From Crocodylus rhombifer (lineage: Eukaryota; Chordata; Crocodylia; Crocodylidae): DNA of 64,000 nucleotides. A program made the position numbers and the translations under genes. Below are positions 1 to 11,539 of the stretch, piece by piece (the first letter of the stretch is position 1; each line of letters begins with the position of its first letter). Location of the stretch: the NCBI GenBank assembly GCA_038503035.1, contig JAVSML010038792.1:1-64000 (forward strand), in the 5' to 3' direction. Below the pieces are notes generated by a model that did no database searches, was not told the origin of the DNA, and saw only the letters and a list, made by a program, of their open reading frames with translations.

Positions 1-32
1 AAAAAAATATAAAACATTTATAAATAAAACTG

Positions 33-518
33 GGCATCTACATGTGCGTATTAATGCAATGCAATAAACTCTGGTGCGTATCACACCAGAGTTTATTGCT
101 CCAGGCACACCATTTGCATGTGCACCCAGGATCATAGCATGTTAAGCCTAGCAGAGCACAGTCCTGACTGGCAGTGGGCCCCAGGGATCAGCCTCTCAGC
201 CCAGGGCTGCTCCCCTCAGGTCAATGTGCTGTGGAGGCACCAGCTGGGGCACATGTGTACTTCAATTCAGGCCTAGACCGTAGGTACTCCCTGCACTGGA
301 GCACCCTCATGCCCCAGTCAGCTGAGGCAGCATCTACACATGCACTGCTGCAAAATAAAAAAACTCTGAAGCAGGATAGTGCTTGTATTTACAATTACTA
401 TCCTGCTGTGGAGTAAATTACTTTACTCCAGCCTAGTAGGGGCAATTGTGCAGATGTGCAATATACATTGCACAAATAATTTATCTATTGCAAAGTAAAC
501 ATCTTTGTAGACATGTCC
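33..518. mobile_element. MITE-like DNA element, family MITE-A (edge copy)
   Basis: The left end reads ACTGGGCATCTACATG and the right end carries TGTAGACATGTCC, so the ends are inverted versions of one another. The same family recurs about ten times in this window, with subterminal ACTGCACAGTA-type blocks. The first 100 bases match the reverse complement of the right end of the copy at 57039-57444. A perfect 16-bp stem (61-76 with 84-99, 7-nt loop) lies just inside the left end and is partly kept in the 57 kb copy. No transposase is present, so the element is non-autonomous. It may belong to the Chompy-type MITEs described from crocodilians, but I could not compare sequences. The right boundary is approximate. 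Confidence 0.6.
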
Positions 519-1860
519 TGTACATGTCAACCCGGACTATGTCACAAACTATAAACAACAAAAGGAAAAGTTGGGGGAGGTTGGAAGGGGAGGAGTAGAA
601 GAAAAGAGAAGCATGCAAAGAGCAATAATCTAGCTATCAAAATATTCCAAGGATTCCTTCCAAACTGCACTAAAGTTTTCAAAGGAGTTAAGTCTGTTAA
701 ATATAAAACTCTCTTCATAGGTGCCAACTGTGCTATCTCATTTTTGTACCAGATTTCGACCTTTAGAGATGTCCTGGTTTTCCAGTACAGCAATGTAATC
801 CTATGTAATACTAAGGACCACTGTAAGAGCTGAATTTGGAAAGGAATTCAGTTGGAATTCCTTAGGGATGTATCAAAGGACAGGGTATATTTGCCCAAAG
901 TATCCTTGCTGTGTTCAAAACCATGTTAAATCTAGTTATAATTTCTTACCACTGATAATAGAACATGACCAAAACATGTGACCAAGCATTGCCTGAAATG
1001 CATCACATCTCCAATATGCATCTACTGGCAGTTTTTTTGTCTGTTTATTTTCTTAATTTAGAGGTAATCCAATGCAGATGAAAAAATATTTTTTGTTGTA
1101 TAAGACAAAGTCTAAAATCAATTGTCAGTATTCAAATATTGTAAATTGTTGATTTCCACTTAAGATTCTGTCATCTGGATTTCAAGGCCTTCATTCCACT
1201 TCAGTCTTCAGTAGTCAGTATCAAGTCTGTTATGTGATATTATATATTCATAGAGTGATGGCACAGAATAGGAAAGAGAAGCAGATTTCAAGGAAAAAAC
1301 TAATATATCTGGAGACACAGACTAATTTCAATTGACTTGTACTTGACTCTACAAACAGCGCAACTGACATGAATGGGGCAATGGAGGAGTAAAATATTAC
1401 AGAGCATGAATAAAGGTAGTAGAGCTTCACCTAAAGTCATGAGCCCAAACCGTCAACCCTTATTCAGACAAAGTTTCACTAATGTGAGCAGGACTCCTGA
1501 CAAGTGCTTATAGAAAGAAAGAATACAGGACTGAGCCTTCATGCTGTAAAGCTATGAGAGAAACGCTTCATATTTTAATTTCACTGTCCTATAAAATTAA
1601 CCAGCTATTCAAAAATGTTGATCACTTATGCTCATTTAAACTCATGTTTTCAGACCTGTTTTCATTGTTTCAGATAATTTTGCAGATTCTCTCATGCTCA
1701 CCATTTTGTATGTCTCATTCAAGTCAGACTGCTGAAAGATGCATGGCTCTCCACTGGAACTCTCGGTGCTTCACAGAAAGTGACATGAGTTAGAGTGACC
1801 CCTCCCCCCCCAACCCAATAAATGTTTGCTGTTTGGTCGGGGGTTGGGGGTGGTGATTGA
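519..1860. other. AT-rich stretch, no gene seen
   Basis: Unique-looking AT-rich sequence with only short open frames and no recognised domain. A small perfect hairpin occurs at 841-863 (9-bp arms AAGGAATTC/GAATTCCTT, 5-nt loop). A C-run lies near 1801-1810. Confidence 0.5.
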
Positions 1861-1879
1861 GCTCCACTTTAGAGCTGAT

Positions 1880-2178
1880 CTAGGGGAGAGAGGCTGCATG
1901 GCTTCAGCCTCTGTCCCCTAGCCCCTTCTCCGCTCCCAGCACCAGTGCTGTCTTCAGGATGGGGGTGGGTGGAGGAAGGGAGAGGAGGGAGCTCTTTCTG
2001 AGGTTTGCCCAGCCTGTGCTGGAGGTTGGGCAAACTCCAGATGAACTTCCTCCCCTCCCTCCCCTTCCCCCATCCTGAAGACAGCACCGGGGTGGGGTTG
2101 GGCTGATCCCAGGAAGGGATAAACAGAAGTTAATGAAGGCACTCCATTTTGGAGTGTCTTCATCTGAGCCTTCATTAA
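1880..2178. repeat. Cluster of three consecutive hairpins
   Basis: Hairpin 1: 1880-1896 pairs with 1905-1921 (17 bp, one mismatch, 8-nt loop). Hairpin 2: a perfect 21-bp inverted repeat, 1945-1965 with 2067-2087, encloses purine-rich and pyrimidine-rich arms plus an inner 13-bp stem (2003-2015 with 2023-2035, one mismatch). Hairpin 3: 2130-2140 pairs perfectly with 2168-2178, with an inner CACTCC/GGAGTG stem at 2140-2156. The region is more GC-rich than its flanks. The simplest reading is one or more foldback DNA elements. Open frames across it on the minus strand are low-complexity and not protein-like. Confidence 0.7.
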
Positions 2179-3644
2179 AGGAAAGCTAATTGGTCCCATG
2201 ATTGGGTACTTTAGGAGTATACTGGAGTCATGTACTTCTGTCAGGGCATGCCTGTAGAGCACTTTCAAGGGGCTGATCATGTGACAAACAACTTCTGTCC
2301 GCGCCCGCAGTGAAAACTTACCAGTGATCTGGGAGAGAAGGGATTTTGCCTGACAGCATCTCTTATAGAACAGTCAAGAGCAATCTTTTTGGGAAGTGAG
2401 CTGGAATCAAATGTATTTCTGTTTGCTCATAGGTACCATAGGTTTTAAGCCACACATGGGTAATTTCTTTTTTCACTTTAGTTTGTATGATGTAATCAAA
2501 AATAGTCTGGCTTATGTTGCATTACCGTTTGGACACTACTTCCTGGCATGCAGAACCATATAAAAATACAATTGGAAGATAACCTTCATTTTTCTCAGAA
2601 GAGCACTTGTAGCAGGCAGCTACTTGTTGTAGTCAAGTTATATAGCTGTAATTCTCTCCTTACTTGTTCCCTATCTCTAAAAATATTTCCTAGACTTTGC
2701 ACATATTCTGCCTTTTTGAGGATCCTTCAGGGAACTGTTTATCCCTTACATCTGTTGTCCTCCATGTCAATGCTGTGTTTGTTCTCTACTCCATCCAAGG
2801 AAGGCTACAAATAGTGCCCATTGGACACCCTACAATGGGAGGGGGGGTGGTAACTCTGTTGGTGGGCATGCCACATATTAGCTACACACCTTCCCCAAGT
2901 GCCTTTCTAATCCATTTCCCTCACCTGATCTGTTACTGTACTTTCTGCTCCCAGCCCTGTAATCACTGTCTATACTTTGATGGGGATACCAGTATGACAC
3001 ACACAGGCTCTAACAAAATAAGATCCAGGGCCATAAAATAGCACACAACCTTTGGTTTAAGGGTGGTGGTATTATTTTTTTCCAGTTTTGTGCAAAATGA
3101 ACACCCTGGCTCCAATCTTACAATGACAACCATACAGGCGGATTTCTGTGCCTAAGGGCTCAGTGTGGATACAAGGTCTGTCCTGTAGGGCTCACTACAG
3201 AATAAGGGCCTATTTTTGCACAATGCTTCTGTTTCACCCACAAGTACTGAACTTTTCTTCTGATTAGTATTGACGTACAGTAGAATAGACTGCAAAAGGA
3301 TAAAGGAAGAAGAAAAATGCCTCAGCACAAATGCATGCATTGTGCAGGTATATCTTCAGACCTCCACAATGGAAGCCTATCCCTTACTGGTTTAAGATTA
3401 CATTGTACAGCAATCCATTTTTCTAGGCTATACCTCACTTTGAGAAAACTGGTTTGCGGAGGTCTTGGGCAACTTAATTAGCATCTTCTTGCTCAATATC
3501 ACAGATGTGAAATTTTTCTTAAAAATAAACAAAGTTAGGGACATGAGACATATAAGAAAGAACTTTTCTTCTGATAACAGAAATGGGCTGTGCTTGAAAT
3601 TTGTTAAGGATGAAATAATGAAAATTCCACTTTTCCAAGATTTT
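2179..3644. other. Unclassified stretch, no gene seen
   Basis: No repeat family or coding domain recognised. A small CpG cluster (GTCCGCGCCCGCAG) sits near 2298-2311 without other promoter signs. Open frames at 2548-3041 overlap each other in different frames and show no known motif. Confidence 0.45.
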
Positions 3645-3775
3645 CCAGGATGCTTATCTTGCTGGGATCCTATGACCCCAGCTGACTTCCTGCCCTTTGG
3701 GCAGGGGGCTGGACTCGTTGATCTCCCGAGGTCCCTTCCAGCCCTGATGTCTATGAAATCTATGAAATAGAAAGT
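3645..3775 (+). mobile_element. CR1 LINE, 3' end fragment
   Basis: Contains the characteristic CR1 3' terminus: GGGCTGGACTCGTTGATCTC, then GAGGTCCCTTCCAGCCCTGA, ending in a degenerate short tandem tail (two ATGAAAT-type units). This matches the sauropsid CR1 3' UTR and its octamer-like tail. It is 5'-truncated as usual for CR1 and has no coding capacity. Confidence 0.85.
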
Positions 3776-5625
3776 ATCAAGAATTAATTAGCCAGAAGTC
3801 AAAGTTATTATCCAGCTTTCAAGGTGGGGGTTTTTTACTTTGAACTCAAGGACACTGCAATTCCGGCAGGCCTGACCAGTATGTTTATTAAGCAGGAAAC
3901 CTAGTTTGAGTTTGTATGCAAAGAAAGAATCATGATTAGAATGCGTATTACCTTAGATTGAACTTACCTGTAAAAGTCATGTTTATTTATTAATAGTGCT
4001 CCTTCCTTTAGCTTTTATTTATTCCAGGATCTGCAGCCACTCCTTATAGTTAATAGGTCTTATCTTTTCTACCTACGTGGTGGATAAGGAACAAACTTTT
4101 CTGTGAGACAGAAGCCAAGTAACCATGACTACATTTAAAAACAGGTCTAAAATCTTCAGACTCTTCTACAAATCTTGGAAAAGCTACTCCAGTGTATAAT
4201 TTTTAAATTGCACTGCACTTTACCTTTCAAGTGTAATTAATTTGCAGGAATGTCCTTGATTTCACCTTTCAAAAGCCCCTTCTTATGCCAACATTGCCTC
4301 TCACTTGAGTTTTAAAGCATAAAGTACAGCCCATTTACTTGAAGAAGCAGAGAAAGTTCCCTCCTATATTTTTAAATATAAAGTTATCTTGGCTTTACTT
4401 TCATAGATCATGTTATTAACATTTGATTATTATTGCTCTGGGACTTCTCTATATCAGGGAAGTAAAAATAATGTTAAGAATAGTCAAACTAATTCAGTAG
4501 TGTGAAAAAAACAACTCTTTTTTTTCCCCCCCCCTCAGAGCATACATGGATGGAACCTTTACAGAACCTCATGACAAAAATCTGCATGTACAAAAGCTGT
4601 AATGGAACACAAATAATAATTAGTCTGTAATTGGTCACTAATAATAATTAACTAACTGACCTCTAAAACAAATGTCAATAATTCATAAATATTATTATAT
4701 AAAAATTAGATAAATATTATATTGTGGTATGCCAACCACAGGAGATGATCCCATTGCATTAGATACTGCAAAAACAATAACAGGCCTCACCTCCAAGAGC
4801 TCATACAATGCAATAATCATATTGTATACCTGATGATGTGTATCAAGACAGGAAAATAAATGACACAATGAGAAGAACAGCTATAGTGCATCACAGAATA
4901 TTTCCATAGTTATACATAATGTATGGAGACATCTCTCTTTCTCTCCCAATATCCCTTACCAACAGCTTCCAGCTTATGCAAATCAAGGGGAGAAGGGAGG
5001 ACCAGACATTACTGCTACTGTCACTCCCACTTAACTCTGGAGTACTCCATTAGTGTCCTTGGGTTGTCTTCTCTATGACCTGCCATTTCAAGAGGGGCAT
5101 GAGTGAGAAAAGCTGAACTTTGAGGAAGTTTGAATCCAGTCAGACTTCAGTTGTCCTATTTCCTGTAAGTGACAGAACCAAACTCATGACAAAACCAAAC
5201 ACTATGAAGAGAAGCTTGTATTTGATCAGTTTCCAGTAGGGACCTTCTGTGTAAATACCTCCCCATAAATTTCACTGATCACATTTGATCTTTATGCTGG
5301 ACACATTTAATGCTCTGAGGTGCTCAGTGCTCCTTAGGGAATATAAATAAAAATCATATGAAATCCCAATTCATTCAGAGAAGCCTAGTAGCCTGGCTGC
5401 CGGAGTTGTACTATGCTCTATTGCTCCTTGTATTGTTAGTCGGTAATTCTATCCCCAGTTCATCACAAAAGAAGCTGTTGGGACAAGAGAGAAGCAGGTA
5501 GTCAAGCATCCTTTCTGTTTCCTCAAGATTAATAGTCACCCATGACAGGTAAGAAAGAAGAGAAAACTAAAATCTCTTTCCAAGCATTTCTAGTTTTCAC
5601 CAGTTAACAATATGATCCCATAATT
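3776..5625. other. AT-rich stretch, no gene seen
   Basis: AT-rich sequence (especially 4600-4740) without recognised repeats or coding potential. A polypyrimidine run of T9 followed by C9 lies at about 4517-4534. Confidence 0.5.
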
Positions 5626-5900
5626 GGAGCTGGTTGAAAATTCTCTCTCAAAGCTGTTTTTCTATGGAAAATTCAAGTTTCATGTTTTGGGAGGTTTTTG
5701 GTTTTTTTACACAGTGCTTACTTTTTATGAAATTTTTCATTTTTTGTCAAACTACTGTAACCAAAAAGATTTGGGCCTTAAACAAAACCTTTCAGTTTTC
5801 TAGTTTTGGTTGAAAGTTCAAATAAGTCCATAGAAAACTTCAACAAAACAACAAATTTTCTTCTTTTCATGATCATGGGAAAAGTAAGCTCAGATTATCT
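5626..5900. repeat. Possible degenerate inverted-repeat element rich in GAAAA/TTTTC
   Basis: Starts with GGAGCTGGTTGAAAATT and continues as interleaved TTTTC- and GAAAA-rich blocks that can pair with one another. This resembles a reptilian DNA-repeat type whose ends read GAGCTGGT(C/T)GAAAA. I could not find an intact right terminus, so the boundaries and the family assignment are uncertain. Confidence 0.35.
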
Positions 5901-6306
5901 CTATTCTTAATATTTGCATTTGAGTTGATTTTTCCATTTCAAGATCATGGAAAGGATCTCAAATTAGGAAACAAATATTCAACAATTTTCAACAATACAA
6001 TGCTAGATGTTTTCTGATTTGCACTGGATCTTGGTATACCATATTTCATGGAAGGTTTTCAGATGTGGTCCTAACTTTCATGACAAAAAGCAAAATTTTA
6101 AGTTTCTTTATGCGATAAAAATCTGTGAGCTCTCTAACCTTTGCTAACCCTATATGGAGCAAGCTTCTTCTATGTACTCCAGTGGTGCAACAGGTTACCA
6201 CATGGTACTTATACAACAGTACTTGCAAAGCAGTGGAGATGGTGAGTTCAAGCCTCATCTGCAGCATTCCCATTAAGTTTATGGACGTCTTGATCTTGGA
6301 CATTAA
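5901..6306. other. AT-rich stretch with a weak tRNA-like patch
   Basis: No gene. At about 6180-6262 a patch reads like a decayed tRNA-derived SINE head, with a box-B-like GAGTTCAAGCCTC near 6243. Support is weak because box A is poor. Confidence 0.3.
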
Positions 6307-7083
6307 GGCTATGGACAGAATATTATAAACTAGCTTACATGATTAGAAACTGGTTTAAACCTGTAACAGAACAGATGTGCAGTGTGCCTAAACCAGTTTC
6401 AAAGTGGCTGAAACAAGTTGGAGATAAAACTGGTTGAATGTAGTATCAGACTTAACTGATTTGGGTCAAACCAGTTTATGCAATGTCTGTCCCAGACCCC
6501 TTCCTGGTTTAAGATAAATCAGACACCCCCAGCATGCCCTCTTGGCTGGGCTGGCCCCTCCCCCTGTTCCCTGGCAGCAGCTCTAGCTGAGACTTGAAAG
6601 CTGCCCTTCCCCACTGCCCCCACTCTCTGCTAAGCAGGAATCCCCCCACCCTCTGCCTTCCAAGAATAGTATCTGTGTATTAGCTAGCAGACCACATGCT
6701 GCCTATGGTCCATGCTGTGACAAAGGCAGAATCAATAAGTAGCTGGTAATGTCCCTCTGTTGTTTCTTAATGGGGTGATAAACAGTGAGTTAGGGGTGAT
6801 AAACACTGTTATGAATTCTCTGCTGGGCTAATCAGAGCATCTTGGCTGGCCACACACCCCACTCCACCCCCCTCCCACAGCCCCCCAGCTCAGTACTGTG
6901 GAAGGGAAGGAAGGGCTGATCTAGCACCCCCCAGCTTCTAGCTGAACCACTGCAGGCATGTGCCTGCATTTCTGGAATGAAAAGGGAATGTCTATCCACC
7001 TCCAAATCTGTTCAATTTTTGCAGGTTAGTCTAACCTGCAAAGATTGAATCAATTCAGGCTTTTTGAATGTTTGTCCTTGGCC
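6307..7083. mobile_element. TIR DNA element, family B (diverged copy)
   Basis: Left end GGCTATGGACAGAATATT and right end GAATGTTTGTCCTTGGCC are inverted repeats. The element has the same architecture as the better-kept copy at 20916-21560. A left module carries repeated AAACTGGTTTAAAC and AAACCAGTTT blocks and an internal GCAATGTCTGTC. A GC-rich central part follows, and near the right end is a palindromic GCAGGTTAGTCTAACCTGC. No transposase frame is visible. The right end abuts CR1 sequence starting AAGGAAAAACTTC, which suggests insertion into, or next to, that CR1. Confidence 0.7.
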
Positions 7084-7298
7084 AAGGAAAAACTTCTTCA
7101 TGGTTTGTGTGACCAGACTTTGGAATAGACTCCCAGTGGAGGTGGTTCAGGCACCTACCCTGGAGATCTTCAAAAGGAGACGCACATCTTGCTGGGGTTA
7201 TACTACCCCAGTAGTCTTTCCTGCCCAGAGCAGGGGGGGCTGAACCCAATGATTTCACGAGGTCCCTTCTAGCTCTAAACTTCTGTGAATCCTGTGAA
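7084..7298 (+). mobile_element. CR1 LINE, 3' fragment
   Basis: The sequence from AAGGAAAAACTTCTTCATGG through GACTTTGGAATAGACTCC and GATCTTCAAAAGGAGAC to GATTTCACGAGGTCCCTTC is the usual CR1 3' region, with a decayed tail (CTGTGAATCCTGTGAAAAT). It is 5'-truncated with no intact frame. It is immediately preceded by the family B element. Confidence 0.85.
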
Positions 7299-7589
7299 AA
7301 TTAACAAATTTGAATCTACTGCAGAATGAGTTAGACTGTTAAAATAAGTTCCTTTTTCCCTCACAAGTTTAATTGTACCTTCTTTAACACCATCTTAAAG
7401 TTTACTTTTTACCCATAAAAACATGTCCACAAGGTACGTCTAAAACTAACTATAGCCAAACTTAACAAACTGTGGGTACTTGGATGTGTAGGTTGGCTTT
7501 AGACAGGACATATTTTTGAAAGTAAGAGGCATTATGATTTTATATGTTTTTGGTTCTAAACAGTATGGTTCTAATCTAGTAACTGTTTA

Positions 7590-7765
7590 CAAACTGGTCA
7601 GAGGAGACCAGCAGGCATTGGGGGAGTTCCTGTTCCCCCGAGCACTACCAGGAGTGACAAGAAATAATGGTCACAAGCTGGCAGAGGGTAGATTTAGGCT
7701 AGATATCAGGAGGCGCTACTTCACTGTCAGAGTGGCTAGGATCTGGAACCAACTTAATTTCAATT
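7590..7765 (+). mobile_element. CR1 LINE, fragment just upstream of the usual 3' UTR
   Basis: Translates through GVTRNNGHKLAEGRFRLDIR and RRYFTVRVARIWNQL, which corresponds to the CR1 segment normally reading like N-(G/N)-KL-xx-G-FRLDIRRxYFTxRVxxxWNxL. The fragment is truncated on both sides and is distinct from the CR1 piece about 290 bp upstream, although both could derive from one broken insertion. Confidence 0.75.
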
Positions 7766-8499
7766 TTTCAGCTTATGTAATAAAGTGTCCCCCTTTTCCC
7801 CCTCCCCCACCCCCAAAAAGTTTCATAAGCCTGAATGCCTGCATACTCCCTCCGGAAGACTATTGCCCTTGAGCCAACAAACCAAAAAGGCTAAGTCTTG
7901 CACAGCTGCATAAGGAACAGAGAGCTCTGGATGAAAACCTGACATTGTTGAAATGGGAGTCTTGATACTGTCTTCAACAGAAGCTGGATTTTGAGCTCTG
8001 TGCTGTAAATCAAGTCCTCCCTTTTCTCTTTCACCACATCTCTTTCATAGCAAATCACCTCAGACAGTTCATTTAAGAAGGAGGACTGGTGTACTGCAGA
8101 AGTATTTTTGTTGTTTGATGTGAAGTGGACCATGGTGGTGGACAAATAGACAATGTTACAAAGAATGATCTCCCCGTTTCCTACTTGCAGGAGATTTTTG
8201 GGAAGGGACTCTGTTTCTGGGTCATTCTGACTGGATAGTCCATTGTGGAGCTGTCAAGAGTAGACAGTGGGCTGTTCCAAGGCCAAATGTAATCTCCTCA
8301 GCCTGACTACAACCAGCTCTCCAGCTCAGCAAGATGCCTTCCATGAGTAGCATCAGCAGAACCCCAGCTTACACATAGAGCAATAAAGATGGACAGAATC
8401 CCTGACTCTGCCCCTTATGGAGCTGAAGGAGATAGGAAGTTAGAGAAGTTGCTTGAATACCCACCGGAAGCAGTGTGGCACATGCCATGTACAACTTCT
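7766..8499. other. No gene or repeat recognised
   Basis: Mixed-composition sequence. A C-rich low-complexity run (7788-7817) follows the CR1 fragment. Nothing else is supported. Confidence 0.45.
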
Positions 8500-9392
8500 G
8501 AGCACATTTACACCTGCAAATGCTCCAGGGTGAGTTTACTCTACAGTAAATTATTTTAGAGTAAACCCACCCCGGGCATGCATCTACACATGTGGGAAAG
8601 TGGAAGCAGATTTGCTGCTCATGGCAGCAGTCTGCTCCCGCCCCCACCAACCAAACACCAGTCCCCTGCAGCAGTTTGTGTGTGGGGTGGGGGCTCCCCT
8701 AAGGTGCTAGCTCAAGGACTGGCAGGGAGCATGGGGCCAGAAAACAGGTGCCTCTTGGTGAGGGTCAGGACATTGCTCCCTGCACCCCAGGAGCTGCCTG
8801 CGGCTGGGCTGGGCTGGGCTCTGCCACCAGAGCCCAGGTAGAGACATTCCCCTTCCCTGGCAACAGGAATTGCAGGGCCTGGGCTGGGAGATACTTATCT
8901 CCCAACACCAGCTCTGTGGTCATGGGGCCAGCACTGGAAGATTCTCATCTAAGATAAGAATTTCTCAGCCCAGGTGCTACAACAATGGAGCAGGCACTGG
9001 GAGATAAGTGTCCCAGCCTCTGCTCCCCAATCATGATCGCGACACAGGGGCTGGGAGCTCCCTACTGCCAAGGCAGAGGGACATTGTTTCTGCCCAGGCT
9101 GCTATGGCAGAGCCCACCACAGCAGCAGGCAGCTCCAGGGCGTAGGGAGTAATCTCCCACCCCCTGCTGTCTCGCTGACCAGGAGTAAATTTGCTCCCAG
9201 TTAGTCATCTACACATGCACTACTGAGCAGTAAGTAGTTGTTAGTAAATTTGCTATTTGCAGTCACAGGTAGCAAATTTACTTGCAGTTAGAGCAGATTA
9301 CTGTGCTGTAAGCTTCTGCACCTGTAGATGGTGACATTTACTGTGCAGTAATTAGCTCTAATAACAGGTAAAGTGTCTCATGTAGACACACA
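8500..9392. mobile_element. MITE-A-related DNA element, long form
   Basis: Left end GAGCACATTTACACCTGC and right end CATGTAGACACACAC are approximately inverted. Subterminal blocks include TACAGTAAATT, GGGCATGCATCTACACATG and ACTGTGCAGTAA. The centre is GC-rich and full of GGGCTGGG/CTCCCA motifs, matching the layout of the copy at 60372-61327 (both contain 'GCAGATTTGCTGCTC' or a near match and end with a GGAGTAAATTTGCTCCC-like block). The open frames inside are GC-rich by-products. Confidence 0.6.
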
Positions 9393-11386
9393 CTTGTTTC
9401 TGCTTCTGCTGCTGCTTTCTGCCCAAGCCATGCTCATTCTTAATAGACAGAGGCCTTCCTTTGCAGTAACTCAGCACGGAAGTGCTTCTATATGTCCATA
9501 AAAATTGCCTTGTAAGAAGTTTGACCCATGCCAAAGTTTTATATATCCATTTTACACAGGCAAAGTGGATATAACCAAAACAATGCCTAGATGGAAATGT
9601 TTTTACAGTGCTGCATGTTGTACTTAAATAATCAAAATGACTTATCTCTGGGCCATTATGCATCTACAGCACAGCTAAAGATAAGTTCCCTTCCACATGC
9701 CCATGCTTTTGAATTACTATTCACAAGTGTCTAAAAAATTCGCTTCATGTATTGCAGAGTAGATTTGCTTTTCTGCACAGCAGGAAAATACCTCCTCCAG
9801 AGTTTTTGTTGGACTGCTTGTAAACTGCTTTTGAATTTGCTTTCTTAAGCAAACCCAAACAGAATTAATTTTTCAAGAGTTACGAGGAGGAAAGCATCTT
9901 GCCATTCGTTTTTTAAGATGTTACATCAATGTTAATAAATAAACAAATGATTCATGCTGAGCTATGTTATGTAACACCTCTGCAGTTTGCAGGATGATCA
10001 TGCTACTATTGATAGCCGACTTTGGAAGAGCAGCAGCAGCACTTTAGTAAGCTAATGCCATGTGTTTAGTGTTTGCTCACAGTTCCTCATTTTTGTGGTA
10101 TTTGTTGTATGCATAGTGGGACGAAGTGGGCAAGGCATTCTTCACAGAGGCACAGAGATAGTGCAGGCATGGTTTGAGTGAAGTAAGTCTTTATGTATGT
10201 TTCTGTAAATAAACAGGATTGCATCACCAATTTCTCCTCTGCAAGAATATGGGCTAACCAAGACCATAAAAACACCTCAGATAGATTATTTAAAATCCCT
10301 AGTCAGTCAAACCATTGCAACATAGGAAATTGAGGCTGCATTAAGAAAAATGCTCCATAAATCTAACAACAGGTATTTGGACCAGTGCTTAATACTCTCT
10401 ATGTAGCTCAAATGCCTGTCCTTGTTAACTTGTATATCTTTTATTTAAAACAATATCACCACTTTGTTATTTCACATCATTGTCACCTCTGTTTTGTTGC
10501 CAGGTTGCTGGGTTTTTAAATTGAATGAGGTGGGTACTAGCTCAAGCAATCTCTACTGTAATAGCAAGCTGTTGAAAATAAAAGAGTTTCATGAGCCAAA
10601 AAGAAGGGCAAGTTCACTGTATAATGGCACAGTGCATGCTGGAGTGGTAAACAGCATGGAAACGCTGGGTTTTTTTCCCCTTAAATCAAGAACAATAAAA
10701 ACACTCCTTGTCAAAATAAGTAGCCCTGCCTTGCAGACAGCACCAGAAATCACAGTCGATGGAGAACGTAGTCTTGTAGATGACCAGCATATATCTTGTA
10801 CTCCAGTAAAGGAGAGTGCCAGAGAGTTTGAAGGCCTTGTTGCTAGATTCATAAAGAGTGTGTTCTTCCTTTCTCTACATTTCAAGCTACAAAACAAAAT
10901 CTGTAAACCTGATGTATAGTGCCATCTGAAAATACTGCTTCTAGCCATCAAAAGTAGTGGGATGCAAATCTAAATATTTGATTCCTGGGAAGAACAGTAT
11001 AACAAGATAAGGGAACAACTTATGACTGCAAAGTAAACTCATGCAGCTAGCTTGCTCAAGAATCATAACCGCATAATTTACTGGTCTGCCCTGGAGCCCT
11101 GTATTTCAACATATAAAACAGAAGGGTAATTTTCATATGGTTTACTCTTGATGTTAAAAAAATACATTGCATGCAACGAACACATTCTACCCTGCTGGCA
11201 AGTTATTTTTTACTTATTTCAGATCTTCCTATGCTGTTCTATGGGTGAGGTAGTATTGGTATCACCAGTGCTAGGAAGCAAATACTTAGATTAGAGTCAG
11301 TGCTCAGTATGCTTACAGCAATTCGTATACCTTCAGTTACTCATCTTACCTACAAGCCTACAATGGGCCTGATTACTCTACGTATT
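9393..11386. other. AT-rich stretch, no confirmed gene
   Basis: Unique-looking AT-rich DNA. It holds the 456-base open frame described separately at 10464-10919. No repeat family was recognised in the rest. Confidence 0.45.
10464..10919 (+). other. Longest non-repeat open frame; coding status doubtful
   Basis: A 151-codon open frame, one of the longest here that is not obviously a repeat. The opposite strand is also open across most of it (10589-10951). I do not recognise the product. The first part has AT-rich, low-information composition. The segment around 10738-10855 (APEITVDGERSLVDDQ..., ending ...FEGLVARF) looks more protein-like and is preceded by a plausible splice acceptor (CCTTGCAG). 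There is no clear GT donor downstream, no promoter and no poly(A) context. It could be a chance frame, a decayed retrocopy or a single exon. Confidence 0.15.
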
Positions 11387-11539
11387 TGGCACATCTATGT
11401 GCTCATTAATGCACCGTAGTTAACACACACTAAAGTTTAGTACTTGGTTAACCAATTAGGGATTTTGTTATGACATACTACTGTGTAATAATTCGTATTA
11501 GGCTAACGCAAAGTTAGAGTCTTTTGTAGATGTGGCCAC
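11387..11539. mobile_element. MITE-A, short copy
   Basis: Left end GGCACATCTATGTGCTCATT and right end TTTGTAGATGTGGCCACTG are inverted repeats. The interior carries TTAATGCACCGTAGTTAAC-like subterminal blocks seen in other copies. About 150 bp long, without coding capacity. Confidence 0.6.

Noticed and set aside
2290..2312. CpG island promoter
   Set aside because: Only a few CpGs in about 20 bp, with no downstream exon or other promoter signal.
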